Shown in pieces: positions 47,161 through 56,631 of a stretch of 64,000 nt of DNA (positions are counted from its first letter, which is position 1; each line of letters starts with the position of its first letter). Source of the stretch: Microbacterium yannicii PS01 (GTDB lineage Bacteria > Actinomycetota > Actinomycetes > Actinomycetales > Microbacteriaceae); contig NZ_CAJF01000003.1 in NCBI RefSeq assembly GCF_000304335.1, positions 124,001 to 188,000 on the forward strand. The letters are read 5' to 3'. The notes under the pieces are model-generated. The model was not told the DNA's origin and ran no database searches. It saw only the letters and a list, made by a program, of their open reading frames with translations. A program made the position numbers and the translations under genes.

Positions 47161-47625
47161 TTACGGCTGCGTGAAGGGAACCGAGTCCGGGTCGGCGTGC
47201 GCGACGCCTCCGTCACCGGATACCGCGACGTTCTCAGGGGACAGCAGGAAGACCTTGCTGGTGACCCGCTCGATGCGTCCGTACAGGCCGAGCGACAGAC
47301 CGCTGGCGAAGTCGATGAGGCGTCGCGCGTCGGCGTCGCTCATCTGGGAGAGATTGATGATGACGGGAATGCCCTCGCGGAAGTTCTCGGCGATGATCTG
47401 CGCGTCGCGGTACTGCTTCGGGTGCACCGTGAGGATCTCGCTCACCGCCTGCGGGGTGGGCTGACGCACGACCGTGGGACGGTGGATGGGCGTGACGGGC
47501 GCGGCCGGCTTGTCCACCACCTGCTCGGGCTTGCGTCCGCGCGGCTGAGGCGCCGGCTCTTCGTAGACCTCTTCCTCGTCGGCGAGGCCCAGGTACACCA
47601 TGGTCTTCTTGAGCGGGTTCGACAT
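47161..47625 (-). CDS. sepF: Cell division protein SepF
   Basis: Membrane anchor and partner of FtsZ in bacteria without FtsA. 154 residues; amphipathic N-terminus [14 protein letters not shown] (membrane-binding), Pro-rich linker, and the SepF core with [12 protein letters not shown] and a Gly-bearing dimer interface. ATG at 47625 is preferred because GGAGGATGCG precedes it; an ATG at 47646 gives seven unneeded residues. It lies between yggS and yggT. Confidence 0.93.
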   Translation of the reverse strand: MSNPLKKTMVYLGLADEEEVYEEPAPQPRGRKPEQVVDKPAAPVTPIHRPTVVRQPTPQAVSEILTVHPKQYRDAQIIAENFREGIPVIINLSQMSDADARRLIDFASGLSLGLYGRIERVTSKVFLLSPENVAVSGDGGVAHADPDSVPFTQP

Positions 47626-47657
47626 CGCATCCTCCGTTGTGCTCATCTTTTCCGAGG

Positions 47658-48344
47658 TTAACCGCGTTCCGGCCGCGGACCCGTGATTGCCGACCCGATC
47701 CGCAGGTGTGTCGCGCCTGCCGCGATCGCCTCGGCGAAGTCCGCCGTCATTCCCGCTGAGATCCAGTCGGCGCCCGGCACGACCGCGCGCACGGTCTGCG
47801 CATAGCCGTGAAGGCGCTCGAACGCCGCCGCGGGGGCCTCGTCGAGCGGGGCGACCGCCATCACCCCGCGCACGCGCAGCGTAGGCAGCGCGGCCGCGTG
47901 CGCGGCCAGCGGCTCGAGCTCGGCCGGCGCCACCCCGCCGCGACCGGGATCATCGGTGAGGTTCACCTGCAGCAGCACATCGAGCACCGGCTCGCCGGGC
48001 TCCGCCGCGGCGTCGAGCGCGTCGGCGAGGCGCGTGCGGTCCAGCGAATGGACGACACCCGCCGCGGCACGCACCGCACGGGCCTTGTTGGTCTGGGCCT
48101 GCCCGATGAAGTGCCAGCGCAGGCCGGCCAGATCGCCGACCTCGGCGGCTTTGCGGCTGAACTCCTGCTGGCGGTTCTCCCCCACGTCGCGCACGCCGAG
48201 CGCATACAGCTGCTCGACGAGCGCGGCGGGGTGGAACTTCGTCACCACGATCCGCGTCAGCCCCGACGGATCACGGCCTGCCGCGCGCGCGGCGTCCGCG
48301 ATCCGCTCATCGACCTCTTCGAGGCGCGCGGCGAGATCGACCAT
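47658..48344 (-). CDS. yggS: PLP homeostasis protein, YggS/PROSC family
   Basis: A 228-residue pyridoxal-phosphate-binding TIM-barrel protein, involved in vitamin B6 balance. The PLP Lys sits in VVTKFHPA, and [24 protein letters not shown] and RIGSAITG complete the family pattern. Its position between ftsZ and sepF is standard in actinobacteria. Confidence 0.93.
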   Translation of the reverse strand: MVDLAARLEEVDERIADAARAAGRDPSGLTRIVVTKFHPAALVEQLYALGVRDVGENRQQEFSRKAAEVGDLAGLRWHFIGQAQTNKARAVRAAAGVVHSLDRTRLADALDAAAEPGEPVLDVLLQVNLTDDPGRGGVAPAELEPLAAHAAALPTLRVRGVMAVAPLDEAPAAAFERLHGYAQTVRAVVPGADWISAGMTADFAEAIAAGATHLRIGSAITGPRPERG

Positions 48345-48380
48345 CGGGCTGAACGGGTGACGGGCTGGCTTGCCGACGAC

Positions 48381-49535
48381 TTACTTCAGGAAGTCGGGGA
48401 TGTCGAGGTCGTCGTCACCGAAGGCGGAGTCGTACGACGTCTCGGACACGGCCCCGACCGAGACCGGGATGGCCGGTGCGGCCGGCTCCTCCACGCGGTC
48501 CCGCGCGGCCTCGTCGGCAGTCGTCGTGGGCAGCGCCGGCGCCGACACCACGCGGGACGCCGTGATGGGCTCGATCCGCTGCTGCGGCTCACCGCCATCG
48601 AAGCCGGCCGCGATGACGGTCACGCGCACCTCGTCGCCGAGCGTGTCGTCGATGACCGTTCCGAAGATGATGTTCGCCTCGGGGTGCGCGGCCTCCTTGA
48701 CCAGCTGCGCGGCATCGTTGATCTCGAAGATGCCGAGGTTCGAGCCGCCCTGGATCGACAGCAGCACGCCGTGGGCGCCCTCGATCGACGCCTCCAGCAG
48801 CGGCGACTCGACCGCCAGCTCAGCCGCCTTGATCGCCCGGTCCGCCCCGCGGGCGGAGCCGATGCCCATGAGGGCCGATCCCGCTCCCTGCATGACCGAC
48901 TTCACGTCGGCGAAGTCGAGGTTGATCAGACCCGGGGTCGTGATCAGATCGGTGATGCCCTGCACACCGGCGAGGAGCACCTGGTCGGCGGTGGCGAACG
49001 CCTCGATCATCGAGATGCCGCGATCGCTGATCTCGAGAAGGCGGTCGTTGGGGACGACGATGAGGGTGTCGACCTCTTCCTTCAGCCGGCCCACCCCCGT
49101 CTCGGCCTGCTGCTGGCGGCGGCGGCCCTCGAACGAGAAGGGCTTGGTCACGACACCGATGGTGAGGGCGCCGATCGATTTCGCGATCTTCGCGACCACC
49201 GGCGCGCCGCCGGTGCCCGTTCCGCCGCCCTCGCCCGCGGTCACGAAGACCATGTCGGCGCCGCGCAGCGCCTCTTCGATCTCTTCCGCGTGGTCCTCGG
49301 CGGCACGGCGGCCGACCTCGGGGTCCGCGCCCGCACCGAGGCCGCGAGTGAGCTCGCGCCCCACGTCGAGCTTGACGTCGGCGTCGCTCATCAGCAGCGC
49401 CTGGGCGTCGGTGTTGATCGCGATGAACTCGACCCCGCGCAGGCCCAGCTCGATCATGCGGTTGACGGCGTTCACGCCGCCTCCGCCGACACCGACCACC
49501 TTGATGACGGCGAGGTAGTTCTGGTTCTGGCTCAT
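48381..49535 (-). CDS. ftsZ: Cell division protein FtsZ
   Basis: Tubulin-like GTPase that forms the Z-ring. 384 residues with the tubulin signature GGGTGTG (103-109), the T7 synergy loop [11 protein letters not shown], and the C-terminal conserved peptide [10 protein letters not shown] that binds SepF and other partners. Its 5' region of 173 bases holds two perfect palindromes and probably its own promoter. Confidence 0.98.
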   Translation of the reverse strand: MSQNQNYLAVIKVVGVGGGGVNAVNRMIELGLRGVEFIAINTDAQALLMSDADVKLDVGRELTRGLGAGADPEVGRRAAEDHAEEIEEALRGADMVFVTAGEGGGTGTGGAPVVAKIAKSIGALTIGVVTKPFSFEGRRRQQQAETGVGRLKEEVDTLIVVPNDRLLEISDRGISMIEAFATADQVLLAGVQGITDLITTPGLINLDFADVKSVMQGAGSALMGIGSARGADRAIKAAELAVESPLLEASIEGAHGVLLSIQGGSNLGIFEINDAAQLVKEAAHPEANIIFGTVIDDTLGDEVRVTVIAAGFDGGEPQQRIEPITASRVVSAPALPTTTADEAARDRVEEPAAPAIPVSVGAVSETSYDSAFGDDDLDIPDFLK

Positions 49536-49571
49536 GCCGGCCTCCGTAGCCCTGGACCTGTGTAACCTTCA

Positions 49572-49612
49572 ACCTCTAGTAGAGGTATAAAGAATTGCCC
49601 GGTATGCAATTC
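49572..49612 (-). promoter_or_regulatory. Double palindrome in the ftsZ leader
   Basis: ACCTCTA-G-TAGAGGT at 49572-49586 is a perfect 15-base palindrome, and GAATTGC/GCAATTC at 49592-49612 has perfect 7-base arms around 7 bases. Both lie within 80 bases of the ftsZ start. A/T-rich sequence here (TTGCAT on the minus strand, then TATACC) could be a promoter. They may act as operators or as RNA stem-loops. Confidence 0.55.
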
Positions 49613-49708
49613 CTCGATGTGACGAAAGTAAGCGGCACACGCGCGCGCGGCCGGAGCGAGGCGGCGTGTCGCGCCAACCCACCCGAGAAGTCGTCGGTCG
49701 GGGTGCGT

Positions 49709-50776
49709 TCAGCGCACCACGACGGCGTCGGGAGACGAGACGTCGTAGGCGATCACGTCTGCCGGCGGCCTGCTCGCCATCGTGCGCGTGAGGACCAGCG
49801 CCTTCCGCGCCGACTGCTCCGCGCTCCCCCATACGACCTGGGTGTTGGTGCCGCCGAGCGTGAGGGTCACGTCATCCGGGGTCGTGGCCGACACTGCCGT
49901 CACCTGCGCACGCAGATCGTCGGGCAGCGACCGCATCACCTGACCGGCGGCGGCGAAGGCGTCGGAGTCGACACCGCCGGTGACGGTGAGAAGGGGCGTG
50001 CCGGCGGCCGGCGCGGCCGTGGTCGACAGGGCGACGCCGGCCGCGTCGACCAGTGTGTATCCGGCACGCGTCTCGATCAGGCCGATCGGGGTGCGCTCCA
50101 CGATGCGCACGACCAGATCGTGGGGCGGGCGCGCCTCGAGCGTGTACGACTCGATGAGCGGAAAGGCGATGAGCTCGGCCTTGACCCCGCTCTCGTCGAC
50201 GAGCGGCAGCGGGGTGCCGACCTGCCCCGACAGCGCGTCGACGACCTCGGAGGAGGCGAGCTGGTCGGTGCCGACCACGACGACGCGCTCGACCGCGAAG
50301 AGCGGGCTGTAGGCGGCGCCGATGGTGGCCAGAGCGACGATGAGGACGGATGCCGCGGCCCCGAGCCACACCGCACGCCGCCGTCGCTGGCGGACGGTGA
50401 AGCGGCGCACCTCGGCGCGCAGCGCCCTGCGGCGGGCGCGAGCGGCACGCCAGACCTCGCGGAAGCCGACGTCGTCCGATCCGAGACCGGGCTCCGGCGC
50501 CCGGTCAGCCGGCTCGGCGCCCCGTCGTGACCCAGCCGTGGCGAGCGGAGGCGACGGCGACGGGCCGGAGAGCGGGATGATCGGGGCGGTGGCGTTCTCG
50601 TCCAGCGCTCGATCGTCGACGGACTCGAACGCCGGACTGTCGTCGATCGCGTCTGCCGCGGGAACCGGCACCGTCGCCCGCGGGGAGCGGCGGGCGCCGT
50701 CTGCCGCACGCGAGGGCACGCCGGTCCGCGCCGCCTCGCCTGCGGGAGGCTGCGGCAGCGGCGACGGGCGGCGCAC
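49709..50776 (-). CDS. ftsQ: Cell division protein FtsQ
   Basis: Bitopic divisome protein that bridges early and late division proteins. About 355 residues: a long disordered N-terminus (1-140), one membrane helix (about 157-178), a POTRA domain beginning VERVVVVGTDQL, and a beta domain with VRIVERTPIG. GTG at 50776 follows GGGGAG; the open frame further upstream lies inside murC. It starts 5 bases after the murC stop. Confidence 0.92.
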   Translation of the reverse strand: MRRPSPLPQPPAGEAARTGVPSRAADGARRSPRATVPVPAADAIDDSPAFESVDDRALDENATAPIIPLSGPSPSPPLATAGSRRGAEPADRAPEPGLGSDDVGFREVWRAARARRRALRAEVRRFTVRQRRRRAVWLGAAASVLIVALATIGAAYSPLFAVERVVVVGTDQLASSEVVDALSGQVGTPLPLVDESGVKAELIAFPLIESYTLEARPPHDLVVRIVERTPIGLIETRAGYTLVDAAGVALSTTAAPAAGTPLLTVTGGVDSDAFAAAGQVMRSLPDDLRAQVTAVSATTPDDVTLTLGGTNTQVVWGSAEQSARKALVLTRTMASRPPADVIAYDVSSPDAVVVR

Positions 50777-50781
50777 GAGGC

Positions 50782-52212
50782 CTACTCCCCGGCGTCCGCA
50801 GCGGCGGTCGTACCGGAGGCCGGGCGGCCGAGCGCTTCGAGCACCTGCGGGATGATCAGATTGACGTTGCCGCAGCCGAGGGTGATGACATAGTCGCCGT
50901 CGCGGGCGACCGACGCGGTGTAGTCGGCGGCATCCTGCCAATCCGGCACGAAGTGCACGTGCGACGGGTCGTCGAACGCGTCGCTGACCAGCTCGCCGGT
51001 CACGCCCGGCACCGGGTCTTCGCGCGCGCCGTAGACGTCGAGCATGACGGTGTGGTCGGCGTAGCGCTCGAGCACCTCGGCGAACTCGCGGTACATCTCC
51101 TGCGTGCGCGAGTACGTGTGCGGCTGCTGGATGGCGATGATGCGACCGTCGCCGACGACCGTGCGGGCCGCGGCCAGAGCGGCCGCGACTTCGGTGGGGT
51201 GATGCGCGTAGTCGTCGTAGACGCTCACGCCGCGCGTGACGCCGTGCAGTTCGAAGCGCCGCACCGTCCCGGCGAAGCCCTCCATCGCACGCACGGCCGG
51301 CTCGAGCTCATGCCCGAGCGTGAGCAGCACGGCGATGGCGCCGGCGGCGTTGATCGCATTGTGGGCCCCGGGGACCGGCAGCCGGGCCTCGACGGTCGCG
51401 CCGTCGTGGGTGATCGAGAACGAGACGGGGCCATCGGTGACGATGTCGCTCACCCGCACCGTCGCGTCGGCGGCCTCGCCGAAGGTGACGACGTGCCGGT
51501 GCGTGAGCTGCTCCCGCACGATCCGAGCGCCGGCGTCGTCGGACGAGATGACGACGGCTTCGCGCGCGTCGTTGGCGAACTGCGCGAACGCGGCGTAGAA
51601 CGCCTCGCGCGTCCCCCAGTGGTCGAGGTGGTCGGGGTCGACGTTGGTGATCAGTGCGATCGAGGTGTCGTAGAGCACGAACGTGCCGTCGGACTCGTCG
51701 GCCTCGATGACGAACAGGTCGTCCGAGCCGCTCGCGCTCGAGACGCCGAGCTGGGCGATCACGCCGCCGTTGACGAACGTCGGGTCGGCGCCGAGGTCGC
51801 GCAGCGCCGTCACGATCATGCCCGTGGAGGTCGTCTTGCCGTGCGCACCCGCGACCGACACGAGGCGCCGTCCGCCGATCAGCCAGTACAGCGCCTGCGA
51901 GCGGTGGATCACGTGCAGTCCGCGTTCTTTGGCGCGCACGAACTCCGGGTTCTCGGGCCAGATGGCGCCCGTGTGGATGACGGTGTCGACGTCGTCGGCG
52001 AGGTTCGCGGCGTCGTGGCCGACGAAGACGGTGGCACCGAGAGTCTCGAGGTCGCGCAGGCCCTTGCTGTCGGCGCGATCGGAACCCGAGACGCGGATCC
52101 CGCGGTCGAGGAACATGCGGGCGAGGCCCGACATGCCGGAGCCGCCGATTCCGATGAAGTGGGCGGCCTCGATGTTCTCGGGGATGGGAAGACTGAGATC
52201 GGGTCTGATCAT
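50782..52212 (-). CDS. murC: UDP-N-acetylmuramate ligase (first peptidoglycan stem residue)
   Basis: Adds the first stem residue to UDP-MurNAc; usually L-Ala, but Gly in some B-type Microbacteriaceae (inference, not decidable here). 476 residues with [14 protein letters not shown] (Rossmann start), the ATP loop [10 protein letters not shown], and the typical HHPTEVAA. Upstream in the same orientation is murG, but a 474-base gap holds a GntR gene on the opposite strand. Confidence 0.96.
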   Translation of the reverse strand: MIRPDLSLPIPENIEAAHFIGIGGSGMSGLARMFLDRGIRVSGSDRADSKGLRDLETLGATVFVGHDAANLADDVDTVIHTGAIWPENPEFVRAKERGLHVIHRSQALYWLIGGRRLVSVAGAHGKTTSTGMIVTALRDLGADPTFVNGGVIAQLGVSSASGSDDLFVIEADESDGTFVLYDTSIALITNVDPDHLDHWGTREAFYAAFAQFANDAREAVVISSDDAGARIVREQLTHRHVVTFGEAADATVRVSDIVTDGPVSFSITHDGATVEARLPVPGAHNAINAAGAIAVLLTLGHELEPAVRAMEGFAGTVRRFELHGVTRGVSVYDDYAHHPTEVAAALAAARTVVGDGRIIAIQQPHTYSRTQEMYREFAEVLERYADHTVMLDVYGAREDPVPGVTGELVSDAFDDPSHVHFVPDWQDAADYTASVARDGDYVITLGCGNVNLIIPQVLEALGRPASGTTAAADAGE

Positions 52213-52318
52213 GGCCCGTCAATCCTAAGTTGGCGGGCGGTCCCCGCGGCCCCGGCGCGCGGGCCGGCTCCCCCTGTGTTGTATTGACACATCGCGCTGC
52301 ATGCGAGAGTGTCCTGGG

Positions 52319-52690
52319 GTGATCGTCGTCGACCCTGCCTCGCACGTCCCTCCGTTCGAGCAGCTGCGTGCAGGGCTTCTCGACGCCGTGTCGTCGGGTG
52401 AACTCGCCGCCGGCGAGCGGCTTCCCACCGTCCGGCGACTTGCGGAAGACCTCGGCGTCGCGCCCGGTACGGTGGCGCGCGCATACCGCGAGCTCGAGGC
52501 ATCAGGCATCATCGAGACCCGCGGACGCAACGGCACGTTCGTGTCGTTCCACGGCGATCCCGCCCGGCAGCAGGCCCAGCGCGCCGCGGCCGCGTTCGCG
52601 GAGCAGGTGCGCGCGCTGCGGCTCGACACCGACGAAGCGCTGGCACTCGTCGCGGCGGCACTGCGCTCCGACGGTGCCGCCCCGCTCTAG
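52319..52690 (+). CDS. GntR family transcriptional regulator, YtrA-type
   Basis: A short (about 123-residue) regulator: an N-terminal winged helix-turn-helix (about 20-75; ERLPTVRRLAEDLGVAPGTVARAYRELEASGII) and a short helical C-terminus, as in the YtrA subfamily. GTG at 52319 is preferred over ATG 52301, which overlaps the candidate promoter region; TTGACA lies at 52284-52289. It has no ABC transporter partner here and stands on the strand opposite to the dcw genes, between murG and murC. Its stop overlaps the murG stop (CTAG). Confidence 0.88.
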   Translation: MIVVDPASHVPPFEQLRAGLLDAVSSGELAAGERLPTVRRLAEDLGVAPGTVARAYRELEASGIIETRGRNGTFVSFHGDPARQQAQRAAAAFAEQVRALRLDTDEALALVAAALRSDGAAPL

Positions 52691-53778
52691 GTCGAGCTCG
52701 CGAGAGCCCGATCGATCATCGAGACGACGTTCGCCGTTCCCGTGCGGGTGCCGACGGATGCCGCCGCCGCCGTCATCGCCGCGCGACGGGTCTCATCGGT
52801 CAGCAGCGGCACGACCTCGGACCGCACGCGATCGCCCGTGAACGCGGCATCCGGGATCAGCACCGCCGCCCCGGCGCGGACGGCGGACGCGGCGTTCAGC
52901 GCCTGCTCGCCGTTGCCCACCGCGTACGGCACGTACACCGACGGAATGCCGAGTGCGCTGATCTCGCTGACCGTCGCGGCGCCCGCGCGAGAGACGATGA
53001 CGTCGGCAAGGGCGAAGGCGAGGTCCATGCGGTCGACATATCGCCGCACGACGTACCCGCCCGCGCCAGGGTCGACGAGGTCCGAACGCTCTCCCGTGAC
53101 GTGGAGCAGCTGCCAGCCGGCGGCGAGCACGTCGCGCCAGGCACTGTCGTGCCCCTCGCCGAACGCCTCGTTCAGGCGCTGGGCACCGAGCGAGCCGCCG
53201 AAGACGAGCAGCACGGGGCGCGAGGCGTCGAGGCCGAAATGCGCTGCCGCCTCTGCCCGCGTCGCGCGACGATCGAGGTCCACGATCTCGCGGCGAAGTG
53301 GCATCCCCACCACTCGGGAGCCCTTCAACGGCGTTCCCTCGAAGGCGACGCCGACGCCGGCAGCCCAGCGCGCGCCGAGGACGTTGGCCAGCCCCGGCTT
53401 GGCGTTCGCCTCGTGCACGACGAAGGGCACACGGGCCCGTTGCGCCGCCACATAGGCGGGTGCCGAGGCGTAGCCGCCGAATCCGACGACGACGTCCACG
53501 CCGCGATCGGAGATGTGGCCGCGGACGTGCGCGATCGCTCGACGGAATCGCCACGGAAAGCCGGCGGCGGCCCGGTTCGGCCGCCGCGGGAACGGCACCT
53601 TGTCGACGAAGAGCAGCTCATAGCCGCGCTCGGGAACGAGGCGGGACTCCAGTCCCTCCCTCGTGCCGAGCACGAGCACGTCGGCTTCAGGATCGCGCGC
53701 CCGCAGGGCGTCGGCCACGGCCAGGAGCGGGTTCACATGGCCGGCGGTGCCGCCGCCTGCGAGGAGGTACGTGGTCAT
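52687..53778 (-). CDS. murG: UDP-GlcNAc:lipid I glycosyltransferase (MurG)
   Basis: Makes lipid II by adding GlcNAc to lipid I at the inner membrane face. 363 residues; GGGTAGHVNPLLAVADAL at the start, GGSLGAQRLNE, and VSRAGAATVSEI for UDP-GlcNAc binding. ATG at 53778. It lies 71 bases after ftsW; its stop overlaps that of the opposing GntR gene by four bases. Confidence 0.97.
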   Translation of the reverse strand: MTTYLLAGGGTAGHVNPLLAVADALRARDPEADVLVLGTREGLESRLVPERGYELLFVDKVPFPRRPNRAAAGFPWRFRRAIAHVRGHISDRGVDVVVGFGGYASAPAYVAAQRARVPFVVHEANAKPGLANVLGARWAAGVGVAFEGTPLKGSRVVGMPLRREIVDLDRRATRAEAAAHFGLDASRPVLLVFGGSLGAQRLNEAFGEGHDSAWRDVLAAGWQLLHVTGERSDLVDPGAGGYVVRRYVDRMDLAFALADVIVSRAGAATVSEISALGIPSVYVPYAVGNGEQALNAASAVRAGAAVLIPDAAFTGDRVRSEVVPLLTDETRRAAMTAAAASVGTRTGTANVVSMIDRALASST

Positions 53779-53849
53779 TCGGACGATTCTCCCATGCCTG
53801 GTTCACGCATCCTCACCGGTGTGGTGCGCGCAACGGCTCGGGTGAGCGG

Positions 53850-55127
53850 TCAGGTCCGCGTGCGGGCCTCGCGGCGGACCCGTGCCGCACGAGCCTGCTG
53901 GATGGCCGCCTCGCGTCGCGCCACCGATGCAGGAAGTGTCCGGGCGAAGGCCAGCAGCACGCCGCACGCGAGCAGCACCGACAGCAAGGACGTGCCGCCC
54001 TGCGACATGAACGGCAGCGGCACGCCCAGCACGGGGAAGACGCGGAGGACCACGCCGATGTTGATGAGCGCCTGACCGACGATCCACACCGTGATCCCGC
54101 CCGCGGCGATGCGCACGAACGGGTCGTCGGTCTTGCGGATGACATGGAAGGCGCCGACGGCGAACAGCGCGAACAGCGCGAGGACGACCGCGCAGCCGAT
54201 GAGCCCGAGCTCTTCGCCGACGATCGCGAAGATGTAGTCGTTCGCCGCGGCGGGGAGCCAGTCGTACTTCTCTCGCGAGTTTCCGAGCCCGAGACCGAAG
54301 ACACCGCCGCTGGCCAGACCCCAGATGCCGTGCAGCGGCTGGTAGCAGTCGTTGAAGTAGTCGTCGAGGCAGTTCGGATTCAGAAAGCTCATGAACCGGC
54401 GCATGCGGTCGGGGCTGGCGATTGCGAAGTACGCCACGAAAGCGGCCGCGCCGATCGCGGGCAGGAGGAAGATCCGCAGCTTGACGCCTGAGAAGAACAG
54501 CGCCCCGAGGACGACGAGCACCAGGATCATCGCCGTGCCGAGGTCCTTGCCCGCGATCACGGTCGCGATCGCCAGTCCGGCGACCGGGACGAGCGGGATG
54601 AACACGTGCTGCCACTTCGTCAGCAGCGTCCGCTTGCGGAACAGCACGAACGCCACCCACAGCGCCAGCGCCAGCTTCAGGAACTCCGAGGGCTGCGCCT
54701 GGAACCCGGCGATCGTGATCCAGTTGCGGTTTCCGTCGTTGGAGTGCCCGAGCGGCGTGAACACCAGCATCTGGAAGGCGACGGCGAGGATGAGGGCGGG
54801 CCAGGCCAGCTTCTTGTAGAACGCCACCGGGAAGCGGCTGGCGATGAGCATGATGGGGATGCCGATCACGGCGAACATGCCCTGCTTGAGGACGACCTCC
54901 CAGGGCGCCTCGCCACGAGCGGTGGACGTGGCCGACGTCGCGGAGAGGACCATGACGAGTCCGAAGACGGTGAGCAGGAGCGCCGTCGATGCGATCAGCA
55001 GGAACTCGCTCGGCACCGGCGCGAAGACGCGGCCGAGCGACACGCGCGCGGCGAGTCCGCGCCTGCCGGCGGGTTCGGGCTCAGGAGTCTCGGCCGGTCG
55101 GGCCCTCGGCGGCATCGTCGTGCTCAT
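53850..55127 (-). CDS. ftsW: Septal peptidoglycan polymerase FtsW (SEDS family)
   Basis: Polymerises glycan from lipid II together with FtsI. 425 residues, about ten helices; the extracellular loop between helices 7 and 8 and the NIGVVLRVFPVLGVPLPFMSQGG signature are present. The start at 55127 lies 47 bases inside murD; a later ATG at 55115 is also possible. The N-terminus is Pro/Glu-rich and cytoplasmic. Confidence 0.94.
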   Translation of the reverse strand: MSTTMPPRARPAETPEPEPAGRRGLAARVSLGRVFAPVPSEFLLIASTALLLTVFGLVMVLSATSATSTARGEAPWEVVLKQGMFAVIGIPIMLIASRFPVAFYKKLAWPALILAVAFQMLVFTPLGHSNDGNRNWITIAGFQAQPSEFLKLALALWVAFVLFRKRTLLTKWQHVFIPLVPVAGLAIATVIAGKDLGTAMILVLVVLGALFFSGVKLRIFLLPAIGAAAFVAYFAIASPDRMRRFMSFLNPNCLDDYFNDCYQPLHGIWGLASGGVFGLGLGNSREKYDWLPAAANDYIFAIVGEELGLIGCAVVLALFALFAVGAFHVIRKTDDPFVRIAAGGITVWIVGQALINIGVVLRVFPVLGVPLPFMSQGGTSLLSVLLACGVLLAFARTLPASVARREAAIQQARAARVRREARTRT

Positions 55128-56631
55128 CCTCAGCCCCCGTCCCGATCCGTTCCCTCACCGCTGCCGCGAATCTCGTCCCGCGGTCCGCATAGGACGCGAA
55201 CTGGTCGAACGATGCCGCGGCGGGTGCGAGCAGAACCACGTCCCCGTCACGCGCCACCCCCGCCGCCAGTTCGACGACCTGCGCCATGACCCCTTCAGTC
55301 TCATCGGCGTCCACCTGGAACACCGGGACTGCGGGCGCGTGTCGCGAGAACGCCGCGACGACCGCCGTGCGCTCGGCCCCGATCACGATCGCCGCTTTCG
55401 CTGTCGTGCCGCGCGTCGCGACGAGCTCCGAGATGTCGACGCCCTTGAGCAGCCCGCCCACCACCCACACGGCGCCGGGGTAGGCCGCGAGCGATGACGC
55501 CGCGGCGTGCGGGTTGGTCGCCTTGGAGTCGTCCACCCACGTGATGCCGTCGTGCCGTGCCACGACTTCGATGCGATGGGGGTCCAGGCGGAAGTCGCGC
55601 AGCGCCGCCCGGATGGCCGCCGGCGCGACGTCGAGCGAGCGCGCGAGTGCCGCAGCGGCGAGGATGTTCGCCGCGATGTGCGGGGCGGCGAGGCCACGCT
55701 CGGCGAGCTCGGCGACGGTCGTCAGCTCCAGGGCGCTGGTGCGCCGGTCTTCGAGGAACGCACGGTCGACGAGGATCCCGTCCACCACCCCGAGGTCGCT
55801 CGGACCGGGCACGCCGAGGTCGAAGCCGATGGCCCGCGCACCCTCGACGACGTCGGCGTCCTCGACCATGCGCCGGGTGGCGGGATCCGCCTTGTTGTAG
55901 ACGCAGGCGACTCTCGTGTTGTCGTACACGTGCGCCTTGGCGTTGCGGTAGTCCTCGAACGAGCCGTGCCACTCCAGGTGGTCATCGGCGAGGTTGAGGC
56001 AGACCGCGGCATGAGGCGAGAGCGGTGAGGGCGTCGCACGACGGCCCAGGTACCAGAGCTGGTGGCTCGACAGCTCGACGACGAGCGCGTCGAAGCCCGC
56101 GGGGTCGCGCACCGCATCGAGCACCGGCGTGCCGATGTTGCCGACGGGCGCTGCGCGCAGGCCCCCGGCGACGAGCATGGTCGCCGTCAGCCGCGTCGTG
56201 GTGGTCTTGCCGTTCGTGCCGGTGACGAGGATCCAGTCGGCCGGCGAGCCGTCGGGGCGCACGACCTTGTCGCGGACGCGCCAGGCCAGCTCGATGTCGC
56301 CCCACAGGGCGATGCCGCAATCGTTCGCCCACGTGATGAGCGGATGCCGCGGCGAGAAGCCGGGCGATGCCACCACCACCTCGGGGGCGAAGTCGGCCAG
56401 CTCGTCCGGCACGGTCTCGAGCGTGCCGGTCCACAGCCGCGCTCCGATGACCGGCAGCAGGCGCTCGTACTCCTCGTCGGCCCGCTCGGTGACCACGAGC
56501 ACATCCGCGCCGAGCTCCGCGAGGGTGTCGGCGACGGCGAACCCGGTGACCGACAGCCCGAGCACCGCGACGCGCAAGCCCTTCCAGTCGGCGTTCCAGC
56601 TCGTAAGCCCGGCGAGACGGTCGGAGGTCAT
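55081..56631 (-). CDS. murD: UDP-N-acetylmuramoyl-alanine D-glutamate ligase
   Basis: Adds D-Glu to the stem peptide. About 516 residues, with a Rossmann start VLGLSVTG, the ATP loop TGTNGKTTTTRL, and DDSKATNPHAA. The start at 56631 overlaps the mraY stop (ATGA); a longer in-frame start further in mraY is not favoured. Its tail is acidic. It overlaps ftsW. Confidence 0.96.
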   Translation of the reverse strand: MTSDRLAGLTSWNADWKGLRVAVLGLSVTGFAVADTLAELGADVLVVTERADEEYERLLPVIGARLWTGTLETVPDELADFAPEVVVASPGFSPRHPLITWANDCGIALWGDIELAWRVRDKVVRPDGSPADWILVTGTNGKTTTTRLTATMLVAGGLRAAPVGNIGTPVLDAVRDPAGFDALVVELSSHQLWYLGRRATPSPLSPHAAVCLNLADDHLEWHGSFEDYRNAKAHVYDNTRVACVYNKADPATRRMVEDADVVEGARAIGFDLGVPGPSDLGVVDGILVDRAFLEDRRTSALELTTVAELAERGLAAPHIAANILAAAALARSLDVAPAAIRAALRDFRLDPHRIEVVARHDGITWVDDSKATNPHAAASSLAAYPGAVWVVGGLLKGVDISELVATRGTTAKAAIVIGAERTAVVAAFSRHAPAVPVFQVDADETEGVMAQVVELAAGVARDGDVVLLAPAAASFDQFASYADRGTRFAAAVRERIGTGAEDEHDDAAEGPTGRDS

